Shown piece after piece: positions 7,443 to 18,770 of a stretch of 64,000 nucleotides of DNA. This stretch comes from Saprospiraceae bacterium (GTDB lineage Bacteria > Bacteroidota > Bacteroidia > Chitinophagales > Saprospiraceae). Position numbers and translations under genes: made by a program. Every line of letters starts with the position of its first letter. Position 1 is the first letter of the stretch. The DNA lies in assembly GCA_016714785.1 (NCBI GenBank), contig JADKCC010000037.1, positions 1-64,000 on the forward strand, given 5' to 3'. Below the pieces are notes generated by a model, which worked only from the letters and a program-made list of their open reading frames with translations, ran no database searches and was not told the DNA's origin.

Positions 7443-10400
7443 TTATCGCATTAAGGTCACATTTCCCTTGGTTGTATGTAAGCAGCCATCACCGATTTTA
7501 TAGGTTAGCGTATAATAGTACACTTCGGCAGGGGCAAGCTGACCGTTGATTTTCCCATCCCATATTTGATTGGATTGATATACTTCTTTGCCCCAACGAT
7601 TATATATTTTCAATTCTTCTATTGCCATTGATTGAGACACCGTATTTTTGATTACAGGCCCAAAATACTCATTGACTTGATCTCCATTTGGAGAGAAAAA
7701 ATTAGGTGTTTCTATCTTTGCATTTTCAATATGGTAATAATAACTGCGTTGGAGGCATTCTTTTTGATTGTATATAGAAGCCTTTAATTCACCTATTATG
7801 ATTTGCAATATCTGAGGTTCATGGCATGTATCACAAGATAAGTAGCCACTCGGTAGCTTTATGTCATCTAAAGACCAAACAATACTATCTCCTGGCTGAA
7901 GGCTTTGTTTCAGATCGATAGCAGAGTAGTCGTCACACAACACATAGTCTTTTACAAAATCTTTATTATTATATTCATTGTGAATGATATCTACATAAAC
8001 GGTAGTATTACAGCCATTTAATCCATTAGCGGATATTTGGATACGTTCGCTATTTTGAGCAGAAATGCTAAGGGTATTTTGTTGGATATTGGCAAAACCA
8101 GGTGGATTGATCTCATATTTATCATCAGGATTGATGTTGAAGCTATATGTTTCATCGGCACATAAATCTATAATTGGCGGTACATTGACTTCTGGTCTTG
8201 GTAGGAACGTGATGAGATTTTCTATGGTATCCCTACAACCATTCGTGATATTATGAATGCTAAGTTGGATAGGATAGGTGCCTGGTTTGCCTAAATTTAT
8301 CCATGGAGAGAAGTCTTGACTTAATGCTGTATTACCATGTTTCCATAATTGTGTATCTGCACCTTTGGAGTAATTGATCAGATGGATAGAGTCACTACAA
8401 GTAGTATCAGATGCAAAAGCTGCATTAACTTGATGAATGGAAATAGGCATGGTCAGTACTGTTTCACATCCTGTTTCGGATGATTCTAATACTAGGGAAG
8501 CAAATGTTGTACCTGATTCTGGAACAAAATTATATTGATAAGTGGCTGGAGAAATTTCATTGTCTGTCTCTCCTTGACCAAAGTCCCAATAAAATGAAGA
8601 CACATCGATGGCGTCTATCACTTGAAACGTTATTTTTTCGCCTTTACAAACTAAATCCTTATCAGCAATGATTTTCCCTTCAGGACCTACCAATGATATA
8701 GACCTGACTATTGTGTCTCTACACCCATATTTTGAAATGGCCGTGAGACTAATATTATAATTACCTTTACCATACGTTACTACAGGGTTTCTTTTGGAAG
8801 AAGATTTGTTGTTGCCAAAGTCCCACCAATAGGTTAGCTCATCCTTAGGATCTTTAATTGATTGGTCGGCCAATAGGATAAATGATTTTGGGTAACAAAA
8901 TAAGGAATCTTCCAATCCACCTATGACCGCTTTAGGATCATCCAAAACATTAATTTTAAATTCATAATCATTTTTACAATGACTTGATTTTTCGATAATC
9001 ATTAATTTTATATGATGTATTCCAGGATTTAATGTAGGCAGTCTTAATATGTCTTGTCCCGCACTACATCATTAATACGCCATTGGTAAGAGAGTGATGA
9101 GCCATAATGGTTATAATCTGATGCTCTAATTTCTTGAAGGTTAGAAACACATATTATGGAGTCAAATGTAATATAGGATGTTGGTTGGTAAATGTCAAAT
9201 GACTTTGAAACACTACTGACGCAGCCAAAAATATCTTGAATGCTCAATGAAATAGCTACCGAGTCAAATGCCAATGAGTCAAAAAGATGGCTGATGATAG
9301 GTTGGTTTTTGTCGGGTGCAAAATTCCAAACATAACTTATTATTGGATTGTCATGTGTCGAAATATCGGAAAACTTTACCACAATGGAATCACATATTGC
9401 TGGTTTATCTGTGCTAAAATCAGCGTGCAGGCTATGCACAGAAACATCTAGATAGCTAGTATCTCTGCACCCATTTACATCTCTTACCTCAAGGCTTAGT
9501 TTATGCACTCCTCCAGGAAGAGATACCTCTATGGAGTCATTGTCTGTAATAATATGTTCCATATCCAGGTATTTAGGGAAGCTCCAGAAATAGCCCATTT
9601 TACAGCCTACTATTTCGTCTTCTGAAAGTGTGGAAGATAGTAGGGTAGGGACTCCTGCACACCAGTTTGCTTTGGTCGAAATCTTAGCCTTTACGTCTCT
9701 AATAGAAATGGTTACGGAGCTCGTGTCTGGTTTGCATCCATCAGTGTCATTTTCTGCAATGAGCATAACCTTATGGTCACCACCTTGTTTAAACCGGTAA
9801 CTGAAGGTGTCAGCATTAATCGTCTGGTCATCGATGATCCAGTAATGACTAATAGCGTTTATACTGTTATTTTCAAAAAAAACGGAGTTTTTATCGATAC
9901 AATTGGTTTGGTAGTTTATTTTAGATTTTGCCCCATGAATATTGATTATTCTATTTGATTCAATCTCATAGAATACACCTCCATTTTCTAAAGTTGCTCC
10001 AAATTTGTGAGTGCCTGGATCATCCAATGCCGTCGTTTCAATACTTTTTAATGATTCACAATGAGATACAGTATTGGCAACTCTGATATGAAAGGCGTCA
10101 AACTGACGCGGTGCGTTAGATATGCTTAGTCGAAATGTGTCTCTATAACACAAGATGCCAAAACCTCCATCACTAGAACCACCACCGTTGCAAGTAGGAG
10201 GATCCATAATGTCAATAGTAGGTTTTTCGTGTACAGTGATCCAGGCACCATAATATTCGTCTTTACACCCAGCATCAGTGATGATGGTCAAATTGACATA
10301 ATATTTACCAATTTCAGTGTAAAGGTGTGCTGCAGTATGGATATTATTTTGATTATATTCATTTGATGTACCGTCTCCCCAATTAAATATCCATTTTGCG

Positions 10401-11791
10401 ATGGGTAATAATGATTCAGACTTGTCTTGTACTGTAAGTAAATACGGAACTTCTCCTTCAAAATTATTGAGTGAAAACTGTGAGTTTGGGAGCTGATAAT
10501 AAAAATGTGTAGTATCAGATGCTGTGCATCCACCTTCAGAAGTGACTTTAAGTATCATAGGGATACTGTCCAATTTGTTATAATAAAAAGTGTCTCTTTT
10601 TATATCATCAATGGTTTTGATTGTTTGAGATGTACCAGAGATAGTGTTCCATTCATATTGTGGATAAGATGGTACATTGGCTCTGAAATTGACTTCCAAA
10701 GGCAGTGAACATCCAAAAGGTGGATCCATCTGGAATGAAGCGTCCATTTTACTTGTTTTGACAATGAAAGTGGTATCTTTGTTACATCCGAATTTTGATG
10801 TGGCTGTTAGCTTTATTGTTTGATCTCCTGGCTTTAAAAATTTGATATTTTCTGGATTTTTTAAATTAGACATTTGAGTATTGGCATTGATCCCAAAATC
10901 CCAAGAAAATACATCTGCGATGGTATTGTTTTCAATGGGTAATGATTGGTTTAGGCAAAATGAATCAACTATTTTTATAGCAAACTTCGGAAAGAATATT
11001 AATTCATTGACCAAAAATATGCTGGACTTACAGCCTTTTTTATTATCAACTTCCAAAACTACCTTATAATTACCTTCATCTAAGTAAATGACGGGGTCTG
11101 GCTGTGGTTTTATGGACGTGATGCCATTGCCAAAATCCCATAAAAATTGATAACTAGGATCTGTAATGCCTGTATTTGTATAATACACAGTGGTGGGCAA
11201 TGTACATAAAGGTGCAATATTATCTATAGTGAAACGTATATCTTGTTTATCTCCTATATTTATGAGGTCGGGAAAAGATTGGGTCACATCGCATTGTGCT
11301 ATGTTGGTTTTTACTGTAAAGGTCACATCAAATTGGCCAATATTAATATAAGTATTGTATGGATTTGCTATTGTACTGCCTATGCCATCGCCAAAATCCC
11401 ATAAATATTGTTGTGGAATAATACCTGCGGGATAAGATGTTAAGTCATTAAATTGGATTGTTATTGGTGCACAACCTTGATTGGTATCCACGGCAATTTG
11501 TATAGTTAGTTCAGGTAAGATTACGATTCTTACCGTTGCTACCAGCGTATCAGCATTCTTCAATGTTACCAAATAGGTTCCCACTTTACTGAAGACATGA
11601 CTTGGATGAAGTCGGTCTGATGATGCTCCATCTATAAAGTCCCACCTTGGTTGAGTAAGCGTTGTATCTGGACTTTTGAAATTTACAAGGAGTGGGATAC
11701 AGCCCAACGTGTCACTAGCAATTTGTGCATTTATTTGGTGGATGTTTGCCCAAATAATAAATATAAGGATTAGGTATAGGTTTTTTTTCAT
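7443..11791 (-). CDS. Giant PKD-repeat surface adhesin with gliding-type (CHU_C) C-terminus, one frameshift
   Basis: Two long frames (11791-9044 and 9002-7443) join into one ~1450-residue protein if one base is restored in a CCC run at 9058-9060: the frame then continues GQDILRLPTLNPGIHHIKL into the second part. It has a signal peptide (MKKNLYLILIFIIWANIHQINAQ, of which the first Met is at 11791). At least eight PKD-type modules carry WDFG, WDFGDG or NWGDG motifs. A type B sorting/gliding domain ends it (FFSPNGDQVNEYF, IYNRWGKEVYQS, WDGKINGQ, PAEVYYY). Such proteins are SprB-like adhesins moved to the surface by the type IX system with a PorP/SprF partner. It is the last gene of a three-gene operon, starting 2 nt after the protease stop. 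Confidence 0.88.
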
Positions 11792-11793
11792 GG

Positions 11794-12554
11794 TTACCAA
11801 AGTTTAATAGGTGAATTTAGATAATTGTTTGCCATTTTTTCATATTGTTCTGTGGTGAAAAAACAATGGGCACAGAAAAAATGAGACATATAATTGCCTA
11901 CTTCTGTTCTGTAAAAGTCGCCATTTTCATCTTTTTGCTTGGATGTAAATGTGCAATCTTCATCTGGTGAAATATTGGGTGATGCAGGTGTATCACAGAT
12001 CAGATCTCCACTAACTTTACAATTTGAACCGTCTGCTTTTTCTGCACCATATTTTGTTTCAAATATATGATAGAGTCCAAAAGTATGACCCAATTCATGA
12101 ATAAGACCAATACCGCTCATCGGAATCATGATGACTGCACGATCTACCTTATTAATACCATCAAAATACGAAAATGAGTTGATTTGATTACTTAAAACAG
12201 AATTTGTATAGTAAATATTTATCCTTCTCTTTTTATGGAATCTTGTAACCATTAATTCTACCTCATCTTGATCGTCGATACGTAAAAATGAATAATCAAC
12301 AACAGTATCTATTTTACAAAAATCAAATGACAAACAGATGGGGCGAATGCCAGATTTGCACTCTCAAGTTGTGCACGTATTTGCGCTTCTGTTATATTTA
12401 CAGTCCCGACAGAGTCAGCAACTACGTGTACATACACCCAAAATTTCCTTTCTACACAGGGTAAGTTTGTATCCTTAATGTAAAGCGGATCTTGTGCATG
12501 AAGATTTAAGTTGCATATAGCTTGAAAGATTAAAAGTTTAATGATTGTTTTCAT
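11794..12554 (-). CDS. M43 (pappalysin-type) zinc metalloprotease, one frameshift
   Basis: Two overlapping frames join at a GGGG run (12340-12343). Adding one base gives the continuous sequence ANLAFAPICLSFDFCKID, the usual M43 wording. An N-terminal signal peptide ends NLNLHAQ. The catalytic site is HELGHTFGLYH (zinc-binding HExxHxxGxxH), followed by a Cys-containing loop (ICDTPASPN) and a Met-turn in GNYMSHFF. At ~253 residues it is a bare catalytic domain without its own sorting domain. It lies between PorP/SprF and the PKD adhesin and ends 2 nt before the adhesin start, so it may process surface proteins of the same operon. That role is inference; the protease family is clear. Confidence 0.88.
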
Positions 12555-12583
12555 TTTAGTTATGAATTTTGATCGTTAAGGTA

Positions 12584-13582
12584 TTAAAGTTTAGGACAAA
12601 ATATTATTGGCTTGACCGTGGGCTTAAGATTTTTTACTATAATATAATAAGCGCCTAATTCTATAGCGCCAGGATTTCTCAAAACTTCCGAAGTCGCAGC
12701 AGAAAGTATATCAAACGAGAGACTTATGTATAGTTGTTGTGCCTTGTATCCAGTGATAAGATCGAAAGACTCATCCCACCGGTGAGCAATTCCTAACATC
12801 GCACTCCAATGGTAGGCCTGAGATAGTTTCCACTCTGAAAGCATTTGTAGATTGATATTGTTTTGATTTTCTGAATGGGAATAATACAATGCGGGCTCTA
12901 TTCGGATCATTTTATTGAGCATAAGACTGTAAGATGTAAAAGCATTCGTGCGGCTGCCCCAACTGTCATTATTTGTAGTGCCTAATACTCTGAATTTGGG
13001 AGAGTTTAATCTTATAACAGATATTCCTGCTCGTAACTGATTTTTTTTTGAAATAATAGTCTTAAAATATACACCAGCATTGACAGAAAATATTTGAGTG
13101 CTGAGATTATTGAGTGCTTGTTTGTCAGGATCGGCAATGCCAAGAATTGTGCTTTCGCTTTTGTAATTTTTTGTATCAATGCTTAAATTAGAAAAGCCAA
13201 AGCTACCGCCAAAACTCAACGTTTGAAGCTGTTTTTTACCCATAGGTATATGGTAACCAACTAAGAAATCTCCTCCTGATGCATCCAGTGATAGTGAACC
13301 CGCATGGTCATAAATAAAATTAAGTCCTACGCCAATCCAATGCTTTTTGTTGATAGGTGAAAATATATTGCTTTGAAAACCTATTATACCTTGTTCATAA
13401 GTTCGCTCATATTGTGTACGTGTGGTTGCTTGTATTTTCAGATGCCCCGTAAAGTCGCCGGTCAATGCGGGATTAAAAAAATTGGAGACCGTTCTATAGT
13501 TGGTTAAGTGTGCATCTTGTGCTTTCAAAGCTAAAGATAAACAAAGTAATATTATAATTGGTATGTGTGGATGTATCTTCAT
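12584..13582 (-). CDS. PorP/SprF family type IX secretion membrane protein
   Basis: 332 residues, with a signal peptide ending LSLALKAQ, then the conserved N-terminal block AHLTNYRTVSNFFNPALTGD with the NPA/TG motif of PorP/SprF. Alternating beta strands follow, typical of an outer-membrane barrel (GVGLNFIYDHAG, LVGYHIPMG, YSHSENQNN). These proteins act with the type IX machinery and are often dedicated partners for type B-sorted adhesins. Being first in the operon with the PKD adhesin fits that pairing. The gap to the protease gene is 29 nt. The family is sure; the partnership follows from gene order. Confidence 0.92.
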   Translation of the reverse strand: MKIHPHIPIIILLCLSLALKAQDAHLTNYRTVSNFFNPALTGDFTGHLKIQATTRTQYERTYEQGIIGFQSNIFSPINKKHWIGVGLNFIYDHAGSLSLDASGGDFLVGYHIPMGKKQLQTLSFGGSFGFSNLSIDTKNYKSESTILGIADPDKQALNNLSTQIFSVNAGVYFKTIISKKNQLRAGISVIRLNSPKFRVLGTTNNDSWGSRTNAFTSYSLMLNKMIRIEPALYYSHSENQNNINLQMLSEWKLSQAYHWSAMLGIAHRWDESFDLITGYKAQQLYISLSFDILSAATSEVLRNPGAIELGAYYIIVKNLKPTVKPIIFCPKL

Positions 13583-13935
13583 GGTAATTTACATTATACA
13601 TCAAATTTAACGAGTATAATTTATTATATGCTGCTTTTATGTCAAATTAATATATCAAAAGTAATTTTTAAAGACAATTTCGCAATTTTTATTACTCATA
13701 ATACAATAGATACAGATATTTTGATAAGTAGGAATAATAAATCTTATGGTCGTTTTGGCCCAATATGATCAGTCATAGACTGAATGAGCCAGTAAGGGTC
13801 CATCTTTTTCTAAATCCGATGGAAGGCAAAGGGTAGGGAATTGTTCTCTAGAACGATGCTGGGCATATAGTATTTTTAAGTTTGGAATTTGGAGTTCTAA
13901 TACGGTGCATTAAAATAGTTAGTAGTAATCAGAAA
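13583..13935. other. Intergenic stretch, nothing recognised
   Basis: About 350 bp between two minus-strand units. It should hold the promoter of the PorP operon, but no exact consensus was found. No open frame worth calling. Confidence 0.6.
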
Positions 13936-13973
13936 AGAAGATGACCACAATGTAAGATTTGTGGTCATCTTCT
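13936..13973 (-). terminator. Strong hairpin terminator after the saccharopine-dehydrogenase-like gene
   Basis: AGAAGATGACCACAA (13936-13950) is perfectly complementary to 13959-13973, giving a 15-bp stem with an 8-nt loop. It lies about 30 nt past the stop at 14003, with a T-rich tail on the minus strand. Confidence 0.85.
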
Positions 13974-14002
13974 TATTTAATTGGCTAAAATTATAGGTTG
14001 TT

Positions 14003-15145
14003 TTAGCAATTATATTTACCGTATATCTCTGTCACAAATGGACCTTCAAGAAACTCAGCTGTTGAGAGTTGGCTTTGCAATATAGTACCTTTCCACTTGT
14101 TTTTCATTAGCATATAAGCCACTTCACAGAGTGGAGCAGCTGTTGTGGTTTGAATGGCTCTCAATCTTTTATTTCCTACAAAACTTGGCTTGATTTTATA
14201 AGATTTCTCCTTTCGGCGCAGCCTACCAAGGTTATCTTTACCTTCTACTGAGGCATAGACCACTACAACATCATCTTCTACACTAGGTATGTTTTGGAGC
14301 ATGATATTTTCTAGGTCTTTGATTCTATTTTCGGAATTATTTATGGTGGACATTGTGTTTTTTACCCATTGGTAATGACCAGGATATCTCAACGTTTTAT
14401 AGTCCAAATCTTTAACTTTGCCTGCAAAAGCATCTGGAAAGTCAGCTGCGCCACCAGAAGTAAAGTTGTCTTCGTATTCATCACCATCTATGATGATGCG
14501 CTCCAAGCCAGATAACGCGGGAACATTTTTTTTCTTAAAGTTGCGTACTATTTCTGCATCCTTGAGATATTCAGTTGCTACACCTATCGGACTCCAAGTG
14601 AAGGCGTAATAATGTGGTGAAGGGGCATTTTTGCTGATCGCACCTACTTTCATGTGCATACTATTGACTACATCTACTCCGAAATCAGAGCAAAATTCTT
14701 CATAAAGTTTGTGAGCCAATATATTGATGAATCCTGGAGCTAAACCAGTTTGGAGCACAAAGGCAGTATCCGCATCTTTAGAAATCGCAATAACATCTTT
14801 GGTCTCTTGAACATATTCTGTTAGGTTGGCATAGTGACAATGATGTTGTTTGGCCAATGCTGCCATACGAGGAGCTTGACTTCCTGGGAGACAATCCAGT
14901 ATAATGTCACACTTAGCAAGTGCGGCTGCCATATCTTCGTTGCTTCCTTCCATCGGCATCAATACACCTTGTAAATTGGCCTTTCCTGTACAGCCTTGGG
15001 TTACAAAATCAATAGCATTGTCTATGACCTGTTGTGAAATGTCTCCGAAATAAATGGAAGATTGCATAACTTGTGATTCACTTAGAATCAAGCCAGCTGC
15101 CTGACCTATGCCACCGCTCCCTGCAATAAATATATTTGCGTTCAT
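14003..15145 (-). CDS. Saccharopine dehydrogenase-like oxidoreductase
   Basis: 380 residues. The N-terminus is a Rossmann fold with the dinucleotide motif AGSGGIGQAAG (residues 8-18) and an acidic residue after the second strand (YFGDIS). DIILDCLPGSQAPRMA near 80-95 and LQTGLAPGFINILAHKLYEE near 133-152 match the saccharopine dehydrogenase / carboxynorspermidine synthase-like superfamily. The family includes lysine-pathway and polyamine enzymes, as well as many members of unknown substrate. It stands alone with a strong terminator, divergent from ftsK, so the context gives no pathway. The superfamily is sure, the reaction is not. Confidence 0.82.
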   Translation of the reverse strand: MNANIFIAGSGGIGQAAGLILSESQVMQSSIYFGDISQQVIDNAIDFVTQGCTGKANLQGVLMPMEGSNEDMAAALAKCDIILDCLPGSQAPRMAALAKQHHCHYANLTEYVQETKDVIAISKDADTAFVLQTGLAPGFINILAHKLYEEFCSDFGVDVVNSMHMKVGAISKNAPSPHYYAFTWSPIGVATEYLKDAEIVRNFKKKNVPALSGLERIIIDGDEYEDNFTSGGAADFPDAFAGKVKDLDYKTLRYPGHYQWVKNTMSTINNSENRIKDLENIMLQNIPSVEDDVVVVYASVEGKDNLGRLRRKEKSYKIKPSFVGNKRLRAIQTTTAAPLCEVAYMLMKNKWKGTILQSQLSTAEFLEGPFVTEIYGKYNC

Positions 15146-15606
15146 AATAAAAATGTGGTTTAAAAATTAATTTGGTTAAAGTATTTTTGATTTGGCGCCG
15201 CAAAGATATAAAAAATAGTAATCCAACCATTCTTTGTGATTTTAATCATGCCTTAATAATGGGGGAAATATTAATTGCAGCAATTATTCTAAAGTCGTGA
15301 TTTGTAATCAATTAAAAATATTAAAACAATGCATGGATTGTATTTATCTAATTATTAATTAAAAATATATTACATATTATTTTAATATGTTAAAATTCTC
15401 CTTATCTTTGCCCTGCAATAGTTCTAAACCATTTAATGTATCAAAAAAATAATCAAAAGATATAAAGAGATTTTTACAAAATTATAGGCATTTACTTCGG
15501 AAAAATTGATGTGTATTAGTTTTAGTTAATCTTTTTGTTTTGATAGGAATTGGTGAATTGGAACTAAGGAGTATTTATTTTAAAAAACCGATTATTTGTT
15601 TGTATT
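15146..15606. other. Divergent intergenic region upstream of ftsK
   Basis: AT-rich, without an open frame. It contains a TATCTTTG box at 15403-15410 on the plus strand, which would give ftsK a leader of about 190 nt. Nothing else recognised. Confidence 0.6.
15403..15410 (+). promoter_or_regulatory. Candidate -7 box for ftsK
   Basis: TATCTTTG matches TAnnTTTG. Nineteen bases upstream is TTTT, three of four to the TTTG box. Confidence 0.5.
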
Positions 15607-18117
15607 ATGGCCGTTAAAAAGCAAAAACCGAAAGATGCCGCCAGGCCCCGATTCAACTGGCGAGACGAAAGGCTACCAAAAATATTTGGAGTCATTTTAA
15701 TACTTACCGCGATTTATTTAGCTATAGCTTTTGTATCGTATCTTTATACTTGGAAGTTAGATCAGGATAAGGTGTTGAAATTTTCATGGGGTATGTTACT
15801 ACAAGGTGACCTTAGTGTCCAAAACTGGTTGGGTAGATTAGGTGCTATTATTTCCAATATGTTTTTCTATTGGGGATTTGGTTTGCCATCTATGATTGTG
15901 GTAGTTCTATTAGTAAGATTGGGTTTGGATTTGATAAGAAGGAGGTCATTGATGCCTTTTGTAGTATTTGCTAGAAATTCATTTGTAATCATGGCTTTTT
16001 TCTCATTATTATTAGAGTTTACATTCCGTAGGTCAGATTTTACATGGGGAGGTGCATTTGGCGAAAGCACTTGTTTTTGGCTTACAAATTTTATTGGTCA
16101 AATAGGGTTGTTTTTTTTACTACTTTTTACGATGGGTGCATACATTATGTGGCGATTCAATCCGAATTTGGACAATCTTACCTTTAGTAATCCGCTTGCT
16201 AATCTTAGTATCCCCACTATGGACTTCTTCAAAGGTATGGAAGACAGCGATATAAAACCTAAAAAACAAAAATCAACCGTTGAGAATATCACCGACGATA
16301 TAGAAGAATTATTTTTAAAATCACTTAGGCCCTCAGGCGAAGCAAAGCAGGAGAGAGCCATCCCACCGACCCAAACCGCTGACGCAAAGGTAGGATCAAA
16401 TCACCATGAGTTGGAGTTTGATCTACCTGCTGCAACAAAGGTCGCTCCAGTCGTACATAATCCTAATCTTGAGTTGGATTTTGATGAAGTAGTGCCGACT
16501 GCAAAAGCAGATGATTTCACAATGGTAAGTGATGGACTTGCTAAAGTACCAGAAGCACCTGAGTCTCAGATAGAGGCTATCAAACTGGAAGATGCCATAG
16601 AGCCTTACGATCCGACGCTTGATTTGTCGAGATATAAGTTTCCTACCATCGAATTGCTGTTAGAATATGCAGATCAGAAAGTAGAAGTGGATAGAGCCGA
16701 GTTGGAAGCCAATAAAGATCAGATCATAGCCACTTTATTGAATTACAAGATTGAAATCACTAAGATCAGAGCAACGATAGGACCAACAGTTACACTTTAT
16801 GAAATTGTACCAGCTCCAGGCGTAAAGATTTCCAAGATTAAAAATCTTGAAGATGACATTGCATTGAGTTTATCCGCTTTGGGCATTCGTATTATTGCAC
16901 CTATTCCTGGCAAGGGTACTATTGGTATTGAAGTACCTAATAAAAATAAGCAGACGGTATCACTTAAAGAAGTGTTGATGTCTGAAAAATTTACACAATC
17001 AAAAATGGCATTACCTATCGCATTGGGCAAAACCATTTCTAACGAAGTATTTGTAGCCGACTTAGCTAAAATGCCACACTTGCTAGTCGCCGGTGCTACA
17101 GGACAAGGTAAGTCAGTGGGTATCAATACTATTCTGATGTCGTTATTGTACAAAAAGCACCCTTCGCAGGTTAAACTAGTTTTGATAGATCCTAAGAAAG
17201 TGGAACTTTTCCCTTATGGACATTTAGATCAACATTTTTTGGCATTTTTACCAGATCAAGATGAGCCTATCATCACAGAAACAAGTAAGGTTATCAATAC
17301 CTTAAACTCTCTCTGTATCGAAATGGACAATAGGTATGATCTACTCAAAAAGGCTAGAGTTAGAAATCTAAACGAATACAACGAAAAGTTTATTGATAGG
17401 AGATTGAGTCCGAAAGAAGGCCATAAGTTTTTACCTTACATCGTATTGGTCATAGATGAGTTTGCAGATTTGATTATGACAGCTGGTAAGGAAGTAGAAT
17501 TGCCAATAGCGAGATTGGCTCAGTTAGCTAGGGCCATTGGTATCCACTTAATCATCGCTACTCAGCGGCCTTCAGTCAATATCATTACTGGTATCATCAA
17601 AGCAAACTTCCCTGCGAGATTAGCATTCAAAGTGACATCAAAGATAGACTCACGCACGATTCTAGATGGTGGTGGTGCAGATCAATTGATTGGTGCAGGA
17701 GATATGTTATTATCAATTGGAAGTAATAATATTAGATTACAGTGTGCTTTCGTGGATACTCCTGAAGTAGAAAGTGTAATTAAGCACATTGCAGATCAAC
17801 AAGGTTTTCCTGAACCATTTTACCTACCTGAATACAAATCGGATGACGAAGGTGGAGCGGGTAATTCTGATCTTAAAATTTCGGATTTGGATGATAACTT
17901 TGATGATGCTGCCAGATTGATCATTTCTGCTCAACATGGCTCTACATCTCTCATACAGCGTAAAATGCAATTGGGTTACAATAGAGCAGGTCGAATAATG
18001 GACCAGATGGAGCAACTAGGCATCGTAGGTCCTGCGCAAGGTAGCAAGCCAAGAGAAGTGCTCTTTTATTCGGTAGATGAATTGAATACCTTCCTAACAT
18101 CGCTTAGGAACAGATAA
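15607..18117 (+). CDS. ftsK: DNA translocase FtsK/SpoIIIE family
   Basis: 836 residues. Four or so transmembrane segments occupy about residues 25-180, then a poorly conserved acidic/Pro linker runs to about 330. The motor domain carries Walker A GATGQGKSVG (about 495-505) and Walker B VLVIDEFADL (about 615). A winged-helix gamma domain ends the protein (LIISAQHGSTSLIQRKMQLG, then GIVGPAQGSKPREVLF). FtsK sits at the division septum and pumps chromosome ends apart, activating dimer resolution at dif through the gamma domain. All parts are intact. It is a single-gene unit with a terminator directly downstream. Confidence 0.96.
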   Translation: MAVKKQKPKDAARPRFNWRDERLPKIFGVILILTAIYLAIAFVSYLYTWKLDQDKVLKFSWGMLLQGDLSVQNWLGRLGAIISNMFFYWGFGLPSMIVVVLLVRLGLDLIRRRSLMPFVVFARNSFVIMAFFSLLLEFTFRRSDFTWGGAFGESTCFWLTNFIGQIGLFFLLLFTMGAYIMWRFNPNLDNLTFSNPLANLSIPTMDFFKGMEDSDIKPKKQKSTVENITDDIEELFLKSLRPSGEAKQERAIPPTQTADAKVGSNHHELEFDLPAATKVAPVVHNPNLELDFDEVVPTAKADDFTMVSDGLAKVPEAPESQIEAIKLEDAIEPYDPTLDLSRYKFPTIELLLEYADQKVEVDRAELEANKDQIIATLLNYKIEITKIRATIGPTVTLYEIVPAPGVKISKIKNLEDDIALSLSALGIRIIAPIPGKGTIGIEVPNKNKQTVSLKEVLMSEKFTQSKMALPIALGKTISNEVFVADLAKMPHLLVAGATGQGKSVGINTILMSLLYKKHPSQVKLVLIDPKKVELFPYGHLDQHFLAFLPDQDEPIITETSKVINTLNSLCIEMDNRYDLLKKARVRNLNEYNEKFIDRRLSPKEGHKFLPYIVLVIDEFADLIMTAGKEVELPIARLAQLARAIGIHLIIATQRPSVNIITGIIKANFPARLAFKVTSKIDSRTILDGGGADQLIGAGDMLLSIGSNNIRLQCAFVDTPEVESVIKHIADQQGFPEPFYLPEYKSDDEGGAGNSDLKISDLDDNFDDAARLIISAQHGSTSLIQRKMQLGYNRAGRIMDQMEQLGIVGPAQGSKPREVLFYSVDELNTFLTSLRNR

Positions 18118-18141
18118 TATATTTTTGTTTTGACCCTTAAA

Positions 18142-18183
18142 ATGCCCGGATTGATGTATGTCAGTTCGGGTGTTTTTTTTTTT
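18142..18183 (+). terminator. Rho-independent terminator of ftsK
   Basis: ATGCCCGGA and TTCGGGTGT pair (with two G-T pairs) around a 12-nt loop and are followed by a run of more than ten T. Confidence 0.8.
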
Positions 18184-18532
18184 AATAACTCTTTAATGTG
18201 TTCATTACAGTGGTATAAAATGAGCCCGTAGATCTATCAGGGGCTACTATAAATTGGAAAGTCAAATTTTTTATGAAACACCTAAATTCACCAGATTAAA
18301 TAATATTATTCCCTTTCAAAAGCTTCATTTTTTTGTTTGAGAGTTCTTGTATATAAATCAATCCCGGGCCTATACTTTACCGTATAACCAGAAGTATTAT
18401 TAAAATTATGGTCATGAAATCTCTTTATAAGGGTTGCAGTTTAACCAGTAAATGCTTTCATGATTTTGAAGGAGAACAAGATATAAACTGTGTAATAATT
18501 TAAAGTCATAAAAATAGTTCATCTATAAATAA
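18184..18532. other. Intergenic stretch, nothing recognised
   Basis: About 350 bp between the ftsK terminator and the tRNA terminator. No open frame, repeat or clear hairpin. Confidence 0.6.
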
Positions 18533-18567
18533 AAAAAGGTAACTGATTATCAATCAATTACCTTTTT
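18533..18567 (-). terminator. Terminator of the tRNA gene
   Basis: AAAAAGGTAA (18533-18542) pairs with TTACCTTTTT (18558-18567). On the minus strand the stem starts a few nt past the tRNA 3' end and runs into a T tract. Confidence 0.75.
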
Positions 18568-18572
18568 ATTTG

Positions 18573-18645
<73 letters not shown>

Positions 18646-18698
18646 ATCCTGACATTAATAATTGATCAACTATATGATACTTATTTCGTAATGGACTG

Positions 18699-18729
18699 CA
18701 AAGGTAATGGATTTAATTCAATTACCAAA
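18699..18729 (-). promoter_or_regulatory. Bacteroidota-type promoter of the initiator tRNA
   Basis: Minus strand: TTTG (18729-18726), a spacer of exactly 19 nt, and TACCTTTG (18706-18699). The tRNA begins about 53 nt further on. Confidence 0.82.
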
Positions 18730-18770
18730 TTATTTAACGTTTATTTTTTTTTATTTTGTTTTTGCTGAAC

